A DNA stretch of 64,000 bases from positions 11,797,723-11,861,722 of the forward strand of contig NC_069124.1 in NCBI RefSeq assembly GCF_026914265.1. Reading direction: 5' to 3'. Origin of the DNA: Mya arenaria. Lineage: Eukaryota > Mollusca > Bivalvia > Myida > Myidae. The position numbers were made by a program, and so were the translations under genes. Below, piece by piece: positions 1 through 12,099 of this stretch. The notes beneath the pieces are model-generated. The model made no database searches and had not been told where the DNA came from. It worked only from the letters and a program-made list of their open reading frames with translations. The first letter of the stretch is position 1, and the number at the start of each line of letters is the position of its first letter.

Positions 1-473
1 GCTTTGCATTTTTGAAAGAAAAGGTTAGCTCCAGTCAAACCAACACTGTGAAACAGGTTCTTGAAACTGTTTACACGTCTGAAGACTTCGTTCAGGCTAC
101 TGGTGATGTCGACCGATTGCTTACTGAGCTGAAAAACACTATGGAGTCTTTAAATTCTTCAAGGATAGACAAACAGCCAGCTCAGTTTAATACGTGCAAA
201 GAAGAGCTTCAGACTCAGGTGCGACAGTTTGTCACTGACGCTAAACTTCTTGTGAGTAATGCAACACAGACAAAAGAGAGATGGTAATATGGATGCCAGT
301 ATACACTCCCTAGCTAAGAATTTCCTTCACGGACAGGCGACAATGTTCATGATGGAAGCCGTTCATCAGGCACAGCACTTGGGCTCCGAAGTGACCCGGG
401 TGGCAAACGCGTACAAGAGCACACTGAATGCAGCCCATGCCGCTGTGGGGAAGTCATTGTCTGATCCGCACAT
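1..473 (+). pseudogene. Partial copy of the terminal exon of a scaffold-like gene
   Basis: This is a second copy of the last coding exon found at 25790-26265. The first frame (from 12) reads a helix-rich stretch including KEELQTQVRQFVTDAKLLV and runs into a stop at 285-287. Compared with the other copy, five bases are missing after ...QTKER, so the reading continues in another frame as NMDASIHSLAKNFLHGQATM until homology ends at 473. The equivalent region of the other copy carries a different lesion (a 10-base deletion) that is absent here. After 473 the sequence switches to the phosphatase flank, so the end of the domain (RQATNLASLLSTLLKSL in the other copy) is lost. Upstream exons would lie outside the window. 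The family is not firmly recognised. Confidence 0.75.
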
Positions 474-725
474 GAAAACTAATTCTAGAGCAAAATATAT
501 ACTTGAATATTTTATAAAGAATACAGAATTGTACTCAAATACATTCTTGGCTGTAGAATATAGTTACCTTGGAATTCCACCAAAGGCCTTTATCAGCATA
601 TTCTATGATAGAATGCGCTTATAAAACTGTAAAAAAATAATGATTTTTTAATAAATTTTAATGCTATGTGATAAAATGTGTTGATACCGAGTTTGAGATT
701 TGACTTAAGTATTTTCGTGATATTG
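474..725. mobile_element. Right part of a truncated TIR element
   Basis: The sequence matches 40950-41203, the right part of a small element whose left TIR (CAATATCACGAAAATACTT, at 40795) is the reverse complement of its right end at about 707-725 here. The left end is missing because the duplication junction cuts through it at 474. Confidence 0.65.
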
Positions 726-765
726 GGGTCTGGGGTGAGAGGAGTGGTTACAATTGACTGGTGCA
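726..765. mobile_element. Remnant right end of a TAA-flanked MITE
   Basis: The last 25 bases (GGTTACAATTGACTGGTGCA at the end) are the right TIR of the MITE family seen complete at 40475-41243, followed by the TAA target duplication at 766-768. The left half is missing because of the junction at 474. Confidence 0.65.
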
Positions 766-768
766 TAA

Positions 769-1334
769 GATTCTCGTCCCCATTTTTTGTTCATTTGTTT
801 GCAATAAGGAGGACGAAATGACAAGTGATATTCATTTCTTTCTGCAATGCTAGATTTGGTGGGCGAAATGACGGCACATACTTTAAGGTGGAATATTTGA
901 TTTTTCTAGATTGAAATTTAATATGATCTCCCGGATCAAAACGCATTATAATTACCCCCTTTGTATCGCTTGCAGATTTGAAAGTGTTTAATAAAAGAAA
1001 ATATGGAAAGGCTGTAATGCATTTGAATCAAGGAACGTCCTAAATAAAACTTAACGCAGCGGAATTTTAATATGTTTTCACAGTCGAGAACGTTACAAAC
1101 CTTTACAAAAAAAGTCTTCCATTTTGTTTAGTTTATACAAACATCTATATAAATAAGAACATTTTATATGAAATTGTGTTTCAGAATTAAAGGTATATGA
1201 AGCCTGAAAAAGCCGTTTAAGATTATATTGAGGCCTACAAGGTTATTTGTTATTCTATGGCTTGATTATGAGCAGCATCTCGAGTATATCCTTGTCACCA
1301 CTAGTTTTGATTAAAGTGAAACAAATAAGTTAAA
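769..1334. other. Non-coding flank between MITE remnant and minisatellite
   Basis: No open frame, RNA gene or repeat structure is visible. The stretch is present almost unchanged in copy B at 41247-41820. Confidence 0.6.
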
Positions 1335-2546
1335 GCCCTTTAATCAAGTAGTGCAACTAGAGTAATAACCCTTTTAGTAGTGCAACTGTAGTAATGACCC
1401 TTTTAGTAGTGCAAGTGGAGTAATGGCCCTTTTAGTAGTGCAAGTGGAGTAATGACCCTTTTAGTTGTGCAACTGGAGTAATGACCCTTTTAGTAGTGCA
1501 ACTGGAGTAATAACCCTTTTAGTAGTGCAAGTGGAGTAATGACCCTTTTAGTAGTGCAAGTGGAGTAATGGCCCTTTTAGTTGTGCAAGTGGAGTAATGG
1601 CCCTTTTAGTTGTGCAACTGGAGTAATGACCCTTTTAGTAGTGCAACTGGAGTAATAACCCTTTTAGTAGTGCAAGTGGAGTAATGACTCTTTTAGTAGT
1701 GCAACTGTAGTAATGACCCTTTTAGTAGTGCAATTGGAGTAATGACCCTTTTAGTAGTGCAAGTGGAGCAATGACCCTTTTAGTAGTGCAAGTGGAGTAA
1801 TGGCCCTTTTAGTTGTGCAACTGGAGTAATGACCCTTTTAGTAGTGCAACTGGAGTAATAACCCTTTTAGTAGTGCAAGTGGAGTAATGACTCTTTTAGT
1901 AGTGCAACTGGGGTAATGACCCTTTTAGTAGTGCAGCCGGAGATATGCCTCTTTAAGTAGTGCAACTGGAGTAATGATCCTTTTAGAAATGCAAGTGGAG
2001 TTATAACCCTTTCAGTAGCGCAAGTGGAGTAATGGCCCTTTTAGTTGTGCAACTGGAGTAATGACCCTTTTAGTAGTGCAACTGGAGTAATAACCCTTTT
2101 AGTAGTGCAAGTGGAGTAATGACCCTTTTAGTAGTTTAACTGGAGTAATGACCCTTTTAGTAGTGCAGCCAGAGTTATGCCTCTTTAAGTAGTGCAACTG
2201 GAGTAATGATCCTTTTAGAAATGCAAGTGGAGTAATGACCCTTTAAGTAGTGCAAGTGGAGTAATGGCCCTTTTAGTAGTTCAACTGGAGTAATGACCCT
2301 TTTAGTAGTGCAAGTGGAGTAATGGCCCTTTTAGTAGTGCAACTGGAGTAATGACCCTTTTAGTAGTGCAACTGGAGTAATTACCCTTTTAGTAGTGCCG
2401 CCGGAGTTATGCCCCTTTAAGTAGTGCAAGTGGAGTAATGATCCTTTTAGAAGTGCAATTGGAGTTATGCCCCTTTAAGTAGTGCGACCATTGTTATATT
2501 CCTTTATCATTGCAATCGGTGTAATGGCCTTTCTATCAGTGCGACA
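1335..2546. repeat. 29-bp minisatellite, short allele (about 42 units)
   Basis: The unit reads TAGTAGTGCAACTGGAG followed by TAATGACCCTTT. Variation sits at a few fixed positions: CAACTGG/CAAGTGG/CAACTAG, TAATGACC/TAATGGCC/TAATAACC and TAGTAG/TAGTTG. The last units (from about 2395) drift toward TGCGACC and TTATCATTGC, resembling the 38112-39032 array. The paralogous array in copy B is about eight times longer. Confidence 0.95.
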
Positions 2547-3460
2547 GAGCCCATCATATACATATGTACGTTAATACTAAAATCTTGAACGTCTATGTTA
2601 AGGTATCTTATGAACAAATAAGCATGCTATTGACTTCAAAGGTACATTTTGATGCATGCTAACACGGTACAATTAGTATGCATTCTAAAGAGTTGAGGAG
2701 TAACCATTACAATTTATTTTGTATATTTTATAGTTTTGTTCTTGAGTTCAAATGAAGAAAGACGTGAAACGACCATTTGCAATTTCTCAATTCCAAAAAA
2801 AGGGATATTTTTAAATATATTTGTCGGATAATGTTTAACAAATACTTTTTATTCTCATGAGCTCATTCCACATGATACCAAAATAATATGTGGTTACAAA
2901 ACATCCAAAAATCACATTATTGTACACCGGATATCTTGATATATTAAAGGGAACAAGTGTTGCTGAACAGGAATGTTTGTATTAGTGTTTGAAAATCGGA
3001 CTCATTTAGCTATCGATTATCGAATCGATTCGGACCAAAGTTATTCGATTTACTATCGGACAATAATCGAAAGTTCATAATCTCATTTGGGAATACATTC
3101 TGAATACATTGTATCCTCATTTTATTTAAATGGTTTAACCTGGAATCAGTAAGTGTGATACTATAATGGCATACTTTTCGAAAGAGTGAGTAAATCTCCA
3201 TAAACTTGTACTTCTTTAATAGCTTAAATAAATAACATATTGTTCATCAAAACATAAATTGAACATCAGTTGCAAAATGATGCACACCGCACCGAGTACA
3301 TGTAAGTAACCGCATTACAAAAATGCGTAATTAACGTAAATAACATTAGCGAAATCGATTTTGGACAACGTCGCCGACATAACATTGTCTGCAACGATTT
3401 ATTAATTGTACTCGATAATCGCTTCATCACTAGTATGTTTCATCCCGTATAGGTTCCGTG
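2547..3460. other. Upstream flank of alkaline phosphatase copy A
   Basis: No coding potential is seen. A possible 3' splice acceptor (CATCCCGTATAG, ending at 3452) lies eight bases before the ATG, so an untranslated 5' exon may exist further upstream. No convincing TATA box or initiator could be chosen. The same sequence precedes copy B. Confidence 0.4.
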
Positions 3461-3563
3461 ATGGCTGGACAGAAGGGGCGTGGCCTGCTGTTGGCTGTCT
3501 GCACAATGGTCATTTTAGTCAGTTTGGCGGTCAACGGGCAAAAGATTCCCGATCAGGAACTCA
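3461..3563 (+). CDS. ALP: ALP copy A exon 1 (signal peptide)
   Basis: The ATG opens a basic start (MAGQKGRG) followed by a hydrophobic core ([16 protein letters not shown]) and NGQ, a typical secretory signal peptide. It ends in phase 1 at the donor GTAAGT. Confidence 0.85.
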
Positions 3564-3572
3564 GTAAGTACT

Positions 3573-4085
3573 AGACGACGTTAGATGAACATGAATCACA
3601 GCGTTGAATATAGCAAGTATTTACGACGTAAGATGTGAGAAATTATCATAAAGCACGATGTGGCAAATATTCACAACGTTAGATGTGGCAAATAATCACA
3701 ACGTGAGATTTGGCAAATATTCACAACGTTAGATGTGGCAAATAATGACGACGTTAGATGTGGAAAATAATGACGACGTAAGATGTGGAAAATAATCATG
3801 CATTGAGATGTGGCTAATAATAACATCGTTCAAAGTGCCAAATTTTCACGACGTAAGATGTAGCAAAAATCATGACGAAAGACGTGGCAAATTATCACGA
3901 CGTTAGATATGGCAAAAACACATGTGGCAAATACTCTTTGAGCTAGATAAGGCAAAACATCACGACGCTACATATGGGAAATAATCACGACGTTCTATGT
4001 GGCAAATAATCACGAATTTAATTGTGGCAAATAATCACGACGCTAGATTAGGCAAAAATAATCACAACGTTGGATATGGCAAATC
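3573..4085. repeat. 25-bp minisatellite in ALP intron 1, copy A
   Basis: Degenerate units of about 25 bp (GACGTTAGATGTGGCAAATA followed by ATCAC) start only ten bases after the exon 1 donor. Roughly 20 units are present. Copy B carries a slightly longer version at 52241-52854. Confidence 0.9.
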
Positions 4086-7000
4086 ATTAGAAATTCTAAA
4101 TTCTTTAGAAATTTGACAGTCCCTCATGGACCGTGAACTCCGACTACGTTATTCAACATAATCAAATAATTTTACAGTGAATGTCATTTTTATTTGAGAA
4201 ATATATGCACTATCAAAATAAAGTTTATAAAAATATAGATTTAGTCAATTTCCATTGAAATTTAATAATGATTGTGTTAAAGGCTAGGACTGTATGCGGA
4301 TACCAATTTCAGCCGGCATAACATACAGTTTGACCCAGTTGACAATTGAACCAGACAAAAATCAGCATTAAAATTTCCAAATGATTAATGTAAAAATTCA
4401 TATTTTTTATTTGGTGTGAATGACTGTCCGTAAAAGAGAAATACATGGATGAATCTTTGGAAATAACTACTGGCTACCTTTGTGTACACGTAATGCCGGG
4501 TCCGAGCTCGAACTACTACTTCCTATACGATTCTTATCACGGATATAAGAGACGTCACTGGTTACTTTGTCAGTATAATTGCCAGTTTCACTAGCGGAGG
4601 GGTGGGGTGGGGTGGCCGCCCCCGGTACACACCCCCGGCGCGCGCCCCCTAAAAACGTCTAGTCTTAATCTTTAGTTATATATAGAAATAAACAAGGAAT
4701 AAAATACGCCCTTAATGTACCATTTCGGATTAGGAAACGTTAAAATGTCTTCGGGGAATGCCACCAAATCCCCTGTCAACATTTTTTTTCATTTTTACAT
4801 GAATTTAGGTTAGTTAGGGAGGGGCGCACTTCAAAAGGTCACGCCATTAAGTAATGCCGCCTCTAACATCAAACTCTCGAACCGTCCCTGAGTTTGATAT
4901 ATTAGATATAAGGAGTGGAGCCAGTGAGGTATACTCGTTATCCTGCACAATTTTGAAAGCAAAATAAGAACTTTTAGTTATTCACGTACATGGAACGCCG
5001 AATCTATATAAACTTATATAGATGTGTATAAACTATTTGACGAGCTCTTCAACTAATTATAGATCTCTTAACACAAGTAAAGAAAGCTCCAATCGAATTA
5101 ATGATAGCATCAATTGAATTAGATATATCTCCAAATCAATTGAATTCGGAAGAGCTCTGCAATTGAATTAGAGATAATTCCAATTCAACTAGAGACCTCG
5201 CAAATTCAAATGGAGATATCTCAAAATCATTATTATATATTGTGTTGTTTTAAATTAAGCCGAATTAATGTTCTTAACAACTGCATTTAAGAGGTCAGAA
5301 ATACTATAAGAGCTATGTTCAAGTTAACTATGGGCAAGTACGGATTTGTTAGAATTGGAGCTATCTACACGTCGTTTGTTGACTTCATAAACTAAATTGA
5401 GCTATCGTCAATTGTTTCGAAGGGCTATCTCTATCAAATAGAGATGACAACAAGTGAATTGTTGTTAGCAACAGTTCTATTAAGATAGCAACAAATAGTC
5501 AGAGACCTCTTCAGTCAATTAAAGGGGTCTTCAATGTATCCGAAAAGCTCTTTAAGAGGTCTAGAATTATTTGAAGGCCGAGTCTCTAACTATTTGAATG
5601 GCTGTTCAAGTATTTGAGTTAGTGTAGATTTGGCGTTTCATATGCGTACGACCTCTAAACAATTACAGGTATTTCAAAATATATAAAAAGCCCCCTTTTT
5701 CTACATTGACGGAAGTTTTGAGTTCATTCGCTCTGCACGCCTGAGAGAGGAGAGAGGAGAGAGACGCGCGTGTATGTTCCGGAAATATCCGCTCTCGAAT
5801 AATGATGTATAAAAAGTGGGGCATTAAGTCTAAATTGGCTTGTTTTGAAGAATCGTACGAAATACCCTCTTTCTGCTTTGCGTCTGGGAAGATAAAGCCA
5901 CCTATTAATTGCGCAAAGGTGTACTTATACAATGTCTGAAATTGTCAGGGGCGTAGCGTGCCCTTAAATCACGTTGATTCATAATTGTGTTGGGGTCTGG
6001 TAGTATGCCCCCCCCCCCCAACTTTTGAAAACAATGCCTCAATCTGGTGCATTCTGTGCGTTTTGAGGTGCCTTTATTAAGTACTGGGAAATTGACAGTT
6101 TAAGAATACTATATCAACAATTAACCCTTTATTCGGCCTTTTTCTTTCTCAAATAGCAAACGAATTAGTCCCGATTATGTTAACTTTATAACACTCTGAT
6201 TCCCTAACAGAAGTGTTATTTTCTATCCTTTTTGCAATTGAAATGTAAAATACATTTTTAATGTCAATGTCCACATGTCTGTAACAGCATGTATAGTTAA
6301 GTACACATACTGTAACTTTGGCTGAATCGATTGATTTATTTGTCAGAATCATGTGGATTCAGCCGCGTACTGGCGTATAGGCAGCTACGCGCCTGATTGA
6401 CTGTGTTATATCAATACATTTACCTACAGCAAATTAACAACAAAACAATAACAAAACTCTTCTGTTGTTTTTAAAGGTCTTTTAACAATATAAACATACA
6501 GAAGCCAAACTTAACATGAATTTTTATCAACATATATTTAAAGTTAAACGGCATCAAGGTTTTTTCCCCGACTAGTATCAGCAGAGTTATGGCTCTTGAC
6601 TCGGTAACAAATTCGTAGTTTCAGCTAGTGGTAATCGTTCCACTTAAAGTTTTTACACTCAAAACATGTTAATTGCTCTTTTTTATTGCAAACAAATACA
6701 AAGTTATTGCCTCCACGTCTTCTAACCATTTATTTTTGCTCTTTCACTCTCTAATGAAATATACATGTAATTATTATGGGGGGGGGGGACTACATGGTTT
6801 TACACTTGGTAGATGCAAGATATAAACGTATTTTTTTAATGCATTATAATGGTAAACTCAAAAAAAGCTTGAATGATCAAAACAAACAAAAAACACATGC
6901 TTTGCGTACAGGTAAAAGTATTAACATTTATAAATTGGGTTTTCAATTACTAGAAATAGCTACATCAAAATGATGTGGGGTGTTTTGTCCACCCTGTCCA

Positions 7001-7507
7001 AATAATGTTGGATAATTTGCCCACCATGTCAAAAATGGTATGGGATGTTTTGTCCATGGGATGTTTTGCCCGGCTCCCGTTACACACGGTTGATTACTGG
7101 TCCTGATCATTATAACCGTCCGGTGTCTGATCTCATAGACCCGATCTCAGATCAATCGGAATATTGATTAGTCAAAGCATAGCCGGTGTAGCCCCTGTCT
7201 ATGAACACAGCCCTAATTTGCAATTAGCAAAAAAAGAATACACATGAAATTTGGCGTCCGGCTGTGGCTTCAGTGTGATACAACAGGAATTGTTTAGTAC
7301 CATACATGCCTTGGATGATTTGATGTGATTTGTAATAATGAATAGTTGTGTATTTGATTCGAACTCAAGTTGTGACGTCACTCAAGAAAACATACAACCC
7401 GGGACAAATAAGGCATCATTCTCACTCCCAGATTCAACATAAGTTCCGTTAGCGTAAACTATTGTACACTGATTGAAGCATACGTTAACGCGCCCTTGCT
7501 GTTTCAG
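4086..7507. other. Remainder of ALP intron 1, copy A
   Basis: No exon is visible. The stretch has a GC-rich block at about 4596-4650 (GGGGTGGGGTGGCCGCCCCC, then CGGCGCGCGCCCCC) set in AT-rich DNA, a stretch rich in AATTGAATTAGAGAT-like words at about 5085-5230, a GAGAGGAGAGAGGAGAGAG run near 5742, and poly-C/G runs at 6010 and 6779. Small open frames here also occur in copy B but show no coding signature. Confidence 0.5.
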
Positions 7508-7606
7508 ATCCCGAGTTCTGGCGCCGGGCAGCGCAGAACAAGATAGAACAACGCCTGAAACAGAAGGAGAACCACAACAAAGCCAAGAATGTCATATTAT
7601 TTATTG
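7508..7606 (+). CDS. ALP: ALP copy A exon 2
   Basis: It encodes [10 protein letters not shown] near the start and KNVILFIG at the end, the conserved strand that leads into the first metal ligand. It is flanked by TGTTTCAG and GTAACC. Entry is phase 1 and exit phase 1. Confidence 0.85.
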
Positions 7607-7640
7607 GTAACCAAACTCCTATACATTGGCCTCAATGTAA

Positions 7641-7807
7641 TGCACCAGTCAGTTGTAACCACGGCCCCGATTTTATTTGGCGCGAAGACAAAACCACCGC
7701 ATTCACCAGGCAATGGGGCCACATGGAAGGTAAAAACACGGCCCATTTCCCCGGCTATCCCCGGTATACCCCGGACCTGGGGGCCGTGGTTACAACTGAC
7801 TGGTGCA
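7641..7807. mobile_element. Short MITE with TAA target duplication (ALP intron 2, copy A)
   Basis: The ends TGCACCAGTCAGTTGTAACC and its exact reverse complement enclose 167 bp, flanked on both sides by TAA (7638-7640 and 7808-7810). The element occurs at the same place in copy B (56445-56609), so it predates the duplication. A 3-bp TAA duplication is typical of PIF/Harbinger-type DNA elements. No transposase is present. Confidence 0.85.
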
Positions 7808-8071
7808 TAACAGCTTTTCAAGCGAACGGTTTATTTTACGTTATCATCGGTACGTCCTTTGCATCGTTACACGCCATTAAACACGTCCTATGCATAAAAC
7901 CATTACGGGCAACTATTACTGCATCATAACGCTGGTGAGTAAATTTGTAACAAAAAGATGGATCTATGATCGACGTTATAGATATTGATTAGCAAAACTT
8001 TAATTTTTAGTTTTTACACACTGTCAGTTTACAAAATAAATACTCATCAGAACTTCATGTGTCGTATTCAT

Positions 8072-8192
8072 GAGACGGGATGGGACCGACCACAGTCACG
8101 GCTGCACGCATTCTCAAGGGTAACTGGCTGGCCAGCCGGGAGAGGAGAGCGTCTTTAACTTTGAGAAATTCCCCAATGTTGCCCTGTCAAAA
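8072..8192 (+). pseudogene. ALP: ALP copy A exon 3, inactivated
   Basis: The region matches copy B exon 3 ([16 protein letters not shown], then [13 protein letters not shown]). The acceptor reads TTCAT instead of TTCAG, one C is missing near 8131, and the last exonic base is A instead of G. The exon contains the first zinc ligand (DGMG), so its loss alone would inactivate the enzyme. Confidence 0.85.
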
Positions 8193-9123
8193 GTCGGTAA
8201 ATCGTTAATGATGCTGGCCTGTCAAAGGTAGATAAGCCGTAACTAATATTGCCCTGTCAAAGGTAGATAAGCCGATACTGATATTTACCTGTCAAGGGTA
8301 GATAAGCCGTAACTGATATTGCCCTGTCAAAGGTAGATACGTCGTTACAGATATTGCCCATGTCAAGGGTAGGTAAATCATATCTGGTATTGTCCAGTCA
8401 ATGGTAGATAAGCCGTAACTGATATCGCCCTGTCAAAGGTAGATAAGTCGTAACTGATATTGCTCTGTCAAAGGTAGATAAGCCGTTACTGATATTGCCT
8501 TGTCAAAGTTAAATAAGCCGTAACTGATATTGCCCTGTCATAGGTAGATGTGCCGTTACTAATGCTGCCTGGCCTGTCAAAGGTTGATGAGCCGTTACTG
8601 GTGCTGTCCTGTCAAAGGTAGATACGCCGTTACTGATGTTGCCCTGTCAAGGATAGATAAGCCGTTACTAATTCTGGCCTGTCAAAGGTAGATAAGCCGT
8701 TACTGATTTGCCCTGTCAAATGTAGATAAGCCGTTACTGATGCTGCCATGTTAAAGATAGACTAGCCGTTACTGAGGTTGCCATGTCAAAAGTAGATTCT
8801 CAGCTACTGGTGCTGTAAATAAGCCGTTACTGATGTTGCCCTGTCAAAGGTAGATAAGCCGCTACTGATGTTGCCCTGTCAGAGGTAGATAAGCCGCTAC
8901 TGATGTTGCCCTGTCAGAGGTAGATAAACCGCTACTGATGTTGCCATGTCAAAGGTAGATAAGCCGCTACTGATGTTGCCCTGTCAGAGGTAGATAAGCC
9001 GCTAATGATGTTGCCCTGTCAGAGGTAGATAAGCCGTTATTGATGTTGCCCTGTCAGAGGAAGATAAGCCGTTACTGATGCTGTCCTGTAAAAGGTAGAT
9101 AAGCCGTTATTGATGTTGCCCTC
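8175..9123. repeat. 35-bp minisatellite derived from the ALP exon 3 donor, copy A
   Basis: About 27 units contain GTTGCCCTGTCAAAG followed by GTAGATAAGCCGTTACTGAT. The first unit overlaps the end of exon 3 (AATGTTGCCCTGTCAAA, coding NVALSK) and its donor. Units vary mainly as CAAAGG/CAGAGG and GATGTT/GATGCT/GATATT. Copy B has about 37 units. Confidence 0.93.
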
Positions 9124-9272
9124 AGGTTATCCAGACTAGGATACAATTCCAAATAAAAGAAATAACTACGTTTTATGTACACAATGATCGCATGCCATTT
9201 CTTGTCCCTAAACCAGTGGTTGTATATTATGCGATGACGATCTTTTCATGGTATGCCCAATCTCATTTACAG

Positions 9273-9447
9273 ACATACAACGTTGACTGTCAGACCCCGG
9301 ACTCTGCTGGAACAGCGACGGCGATTCTAACTGGAGTGAAGACGAACTACTTCCTGGTTGGTCTGGATCCCCGCACCACCGCCCTCGACTGCGAAAGTCA
9401 GCATGGTCGTGAGCTCGAAACCATCCTGGACTGGACTCATGATGCTG
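9273..9447 (+). CDS. ALP: ALP copy A exon 4 (nucleophile serine)
   Basis: It encodes [20 protein letters not shown], with the phosphorylated serine in PDSAGTATA, and ends in LDWTHDAG. The acceptor is CATTTACAG and the donor GTTAGT. Entry is phase 0 and exit phase 1. Confidence 0.88.
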
Positions 9448-10038
9448 GTTAGTATGAACTAAAAAGAAGCGAAAATTTCAGCATACAAATTAATATTATA
9501 GATTGGCAATATGTTGCGTTAATACGATCCTATAATATATTATTGTATCGCGCCCTTAATGAGCATTCGTGTTTATTATTCATGAAGGTTTACAAAAAAA
9601 GTTCAAAAAGTTTCAAAGTTTTATTGGCATAACATCCAGAAGGCCATGGCCCATGTGGACAAATACATGTAGGTGAATGAAAACAATTGCATGGTGTGTC
9701 TATGAGGCTAAGACTCGATTATGACATCATGTAGCTACTGCGATCACTATCCGAAATCGGGAACGTTTTCACTATGCCAATGGGGGCAAAGCACTATAGT
9801 TATGTATAGTTGTAGTAGTAACTGTGTCGTTGCATGTTGTTAAGCCAAACTTGCAATAGGTAGCATCCGTATATTGTAGTTTATCCACATTCTACTTATT
9901 GCATGAAAACTTGCTCCGCTTACTAGTTACCATTCTGATATCAGAATAAAGAAAACACTCATATACGCTAGCATTTAATGATTATATCAGAACGCACGTG
10001 ACTATTTTGACCATCCGATGTGCACCTTATGACCTTAG

Positions 10039-10208
10039 GTAAGAAGACCGGTGTTGTTACGACGGCGCGGATAACGCACGCGACCCCAGCGGCCGCCTAC
10101 GCCCACTCCGCAGACCGCTACTGGGAAGGCGATGTCGACACACAGGACATCACTGGCGGATGTCGCGACATAGCCCAGCAGCTCGTCGACGATAACGGGT
10201 TTATTGAT
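10039..10208 (+). CDS. ALP: ALP copy A exon 5
   Basis: It encodes [20 protein letters not shown], where THATP holds the conserved His region near the second metal site, and ends NGFID before GTAAAC. Entry is phase 1 and exit phase 0. Confidence 0.88.
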
Positions 10209-10939
10209 GTAAACTGAAAGATGTTTAGTAAAATGTAACATGCAATATAAATTGAATAAGAAGGGCAGAGTGAGCGAGACCTTTCTTAGTCATTAAGAAT
10301 TTACATCGTTCTAATTGTCTTTGATTTTCTGTGTTTTTAATAATCTGGGAACCAAACCTATATAAAAGTTGTAAAGCTGCAAGTCGTATATATCAAGCGT
10401 GATTCATAGGCACTAGTCGAAATTGTAGGCTATATTTATTGTTTTCTGCTTAAGAGGGCAAAAAATATTGGCATTGTTAATTGTTAAATACATACTTTCC
10501 ATTTCGAAAATGCTCCATTAGATATACGTAAGGCTCTTGCATCGCTTTTGGTAAAAGTTCGATGACATGAGGTAACAATTTAATGATTAAGAATGGGCGG
10601 AGTGAGCTTTGTGAACAAATTATCAACGCAGTATCTGACGCAGGATGTGTGTTTCGGTTGAGTGGCAGTAGGCGGACCGCGAAAGATGACGTTCTTAATG
10701 AATAAGCAATCTAGTAATTAATGATTGCCTATCTGCAATTTCATTGGCTGCAAATGCAGGTTGTATTACATAATCAATCCAGGTCTTGGTTTTGTAATGA
10801 GCAACTTATCGGATGAAATATTTCAGGCGAGTAAAATATTGTCTCCTCTTAGTCTTTTTGCTTAATCCTGGCAACATTGTAAAACTCATGATTTGTCCGA
10901 GGCCTTCATTTGACACTAAATTAAGCGTTGACGTTGCAG

Positions 10940-11047
10940 GTGCTATTTGGCGGTGGACGTCGCTACTTCCTACCAAACACGACGTTGGATCCGGAATACA
11001 GCAACATCAACAAAAACCACCACCTGGACGGCAGAAACCTGATTGAG
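10940..11047 (+). CDS. ALP: ALP copy A exon 6
   Basis: It encodes [13 protein letters not shown] (the conserved GGGR segment) through DGRNLIE. The length is 36 whole codons, flanked by GTTGCAG and GTCGGC. Confidence 0.87.
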
Positions 11048-11318
11048 GTCGGCAATTTAGCAATATTTATATATGGTAAATAGACAGTTCAAGGGCTTGG
11101 CGCAAGAAGGGTGCAACTGTTTATATGACTAGGTCCGTTACAATGTTGTTAACTTTAACAGAGTTCTGAACAATCAGCGCAATATCATGAACTCCGCAAT
11201 CCATTGTATGGTGAACAACACCGAACGTTAAACCGTACCGAACTTTCTTCTTATTTAAAATAAGCAGCTTTTATAAAAATGCTAGTAAATTATGGTATGA
11301 TTATTGTACAACTGTTAG

Positions 11319-11421
11319 GATTGGAAGAAGGGGCGACTGGGAGACGTGAAGCGGGCGGAATTCGTGTGGAACAAGAAACAGTTTGAGAACCTTGACGCCT
11401 CCAAGCTCGATTCCATCATGG
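11319..11421 (+). CDS. ALP: ALP copy A exon 7
   Basis: It encodes [20 protein letters not shown] and ends SIMG. Copy B reads RLADGKRAE, which looks closer to other phosphatases, so this copy appears to have drifted. It exits in phase 1. Confidence 0.82.
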
Positions 11422-11768
11422 GTGAGGCTCGCCAAGTCATGTTATCATTTCATTATTCTTTGAACTAAAGTCTTAAAAGATACATCCAGCTAGTTCAGTT
11501 GCCAAACACTCGATTGATAGTACGTGTATTAAACAAGTCATGTACGTTACTAATCACTCATTATTTCTAAAAATACAGCAACAACTACAGCCCAGTTTTG
11601 TCACTACCACAACCACGGCCCCACTCGTAACTACTCGGCCATCTCCGGCAAGATCGGGAGAGAATATTTCGTTGGATATTCCGGTTAACACACTTCCCAT
11701 GTCCATTCTATAGATTAACATTCAAACTTGAACGGTAACCAATTAAACCCACCATTTCCCTGTTACAG

Positions 11769-11895
11769 GTCTGTTTGAGCCGAATCACATGCAGTATGAA
11801 TTGGAGCGGAACAAGAACGACACCGGGGAACCATCCCTAGCGGAAATGACGAGAAAGGCGCTACAGGTGCGACGGATACTTCCTGCTCGTTGAAG
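11769..11895 (+). pseudogene. ALP: ALP copy A exon 8 with 14-base deletion
   Basis: It matches copy B ([20 protein letters not shown], then MTRKALQV) but lacks 14 bases before GACGGATACTTCC, which shifts the frame ahead of the catalytic LLVEG. The donor GTAAGT is intact. Confidence 0.86.
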
Positions 11896-12099
11896 GTAAG
11901 TGTATTTATATAAGTAAAAATGAGTGAATATACAAACACCTTGGGCTGGCAAGTACAGCTATGGCCATCTTTGTTACATTTGTAACACATAAGATACATG
12001 TATATTACAAGTCTTAGACTAAGACTAACTATTCGAACAACAAATACTTAACATGAAATATTGTTCTAAAATTATGAGCAGTACATGCTTTTGTCTCAG

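Noticed and set aside
4596..4650. GC-rich block as a CpG-island promoter
   Set aside because: It is short, lies inside ALP intron 1 and is rich in runs of G and C; it looks like repeat sequence.
5663..5932. 89-residue minus-strand frame in ALP intron 1
   Set aside because: Not preserved as a frame in copy B and no recognisable domain.
6149..6352. 67-residue minus-strand frame also present at 54931-55134
   Set aside because: It is conserved only because the intron was duplicated; no splice or homology evidence supports it.
7589..7929. Overlapping small frames on both strands near ALP exon 2 (repeated near 56408-56731)
   Set aside because: They are read-through of the MITE and its GC-rich TIRs.
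10813..11046. 77-residue frame overlapping ALP exon 6 (also 59958-60191)
   Set aside because: It is the wrong frame over the exon; the phase-consistent frame reads [10 protein letters not shown].
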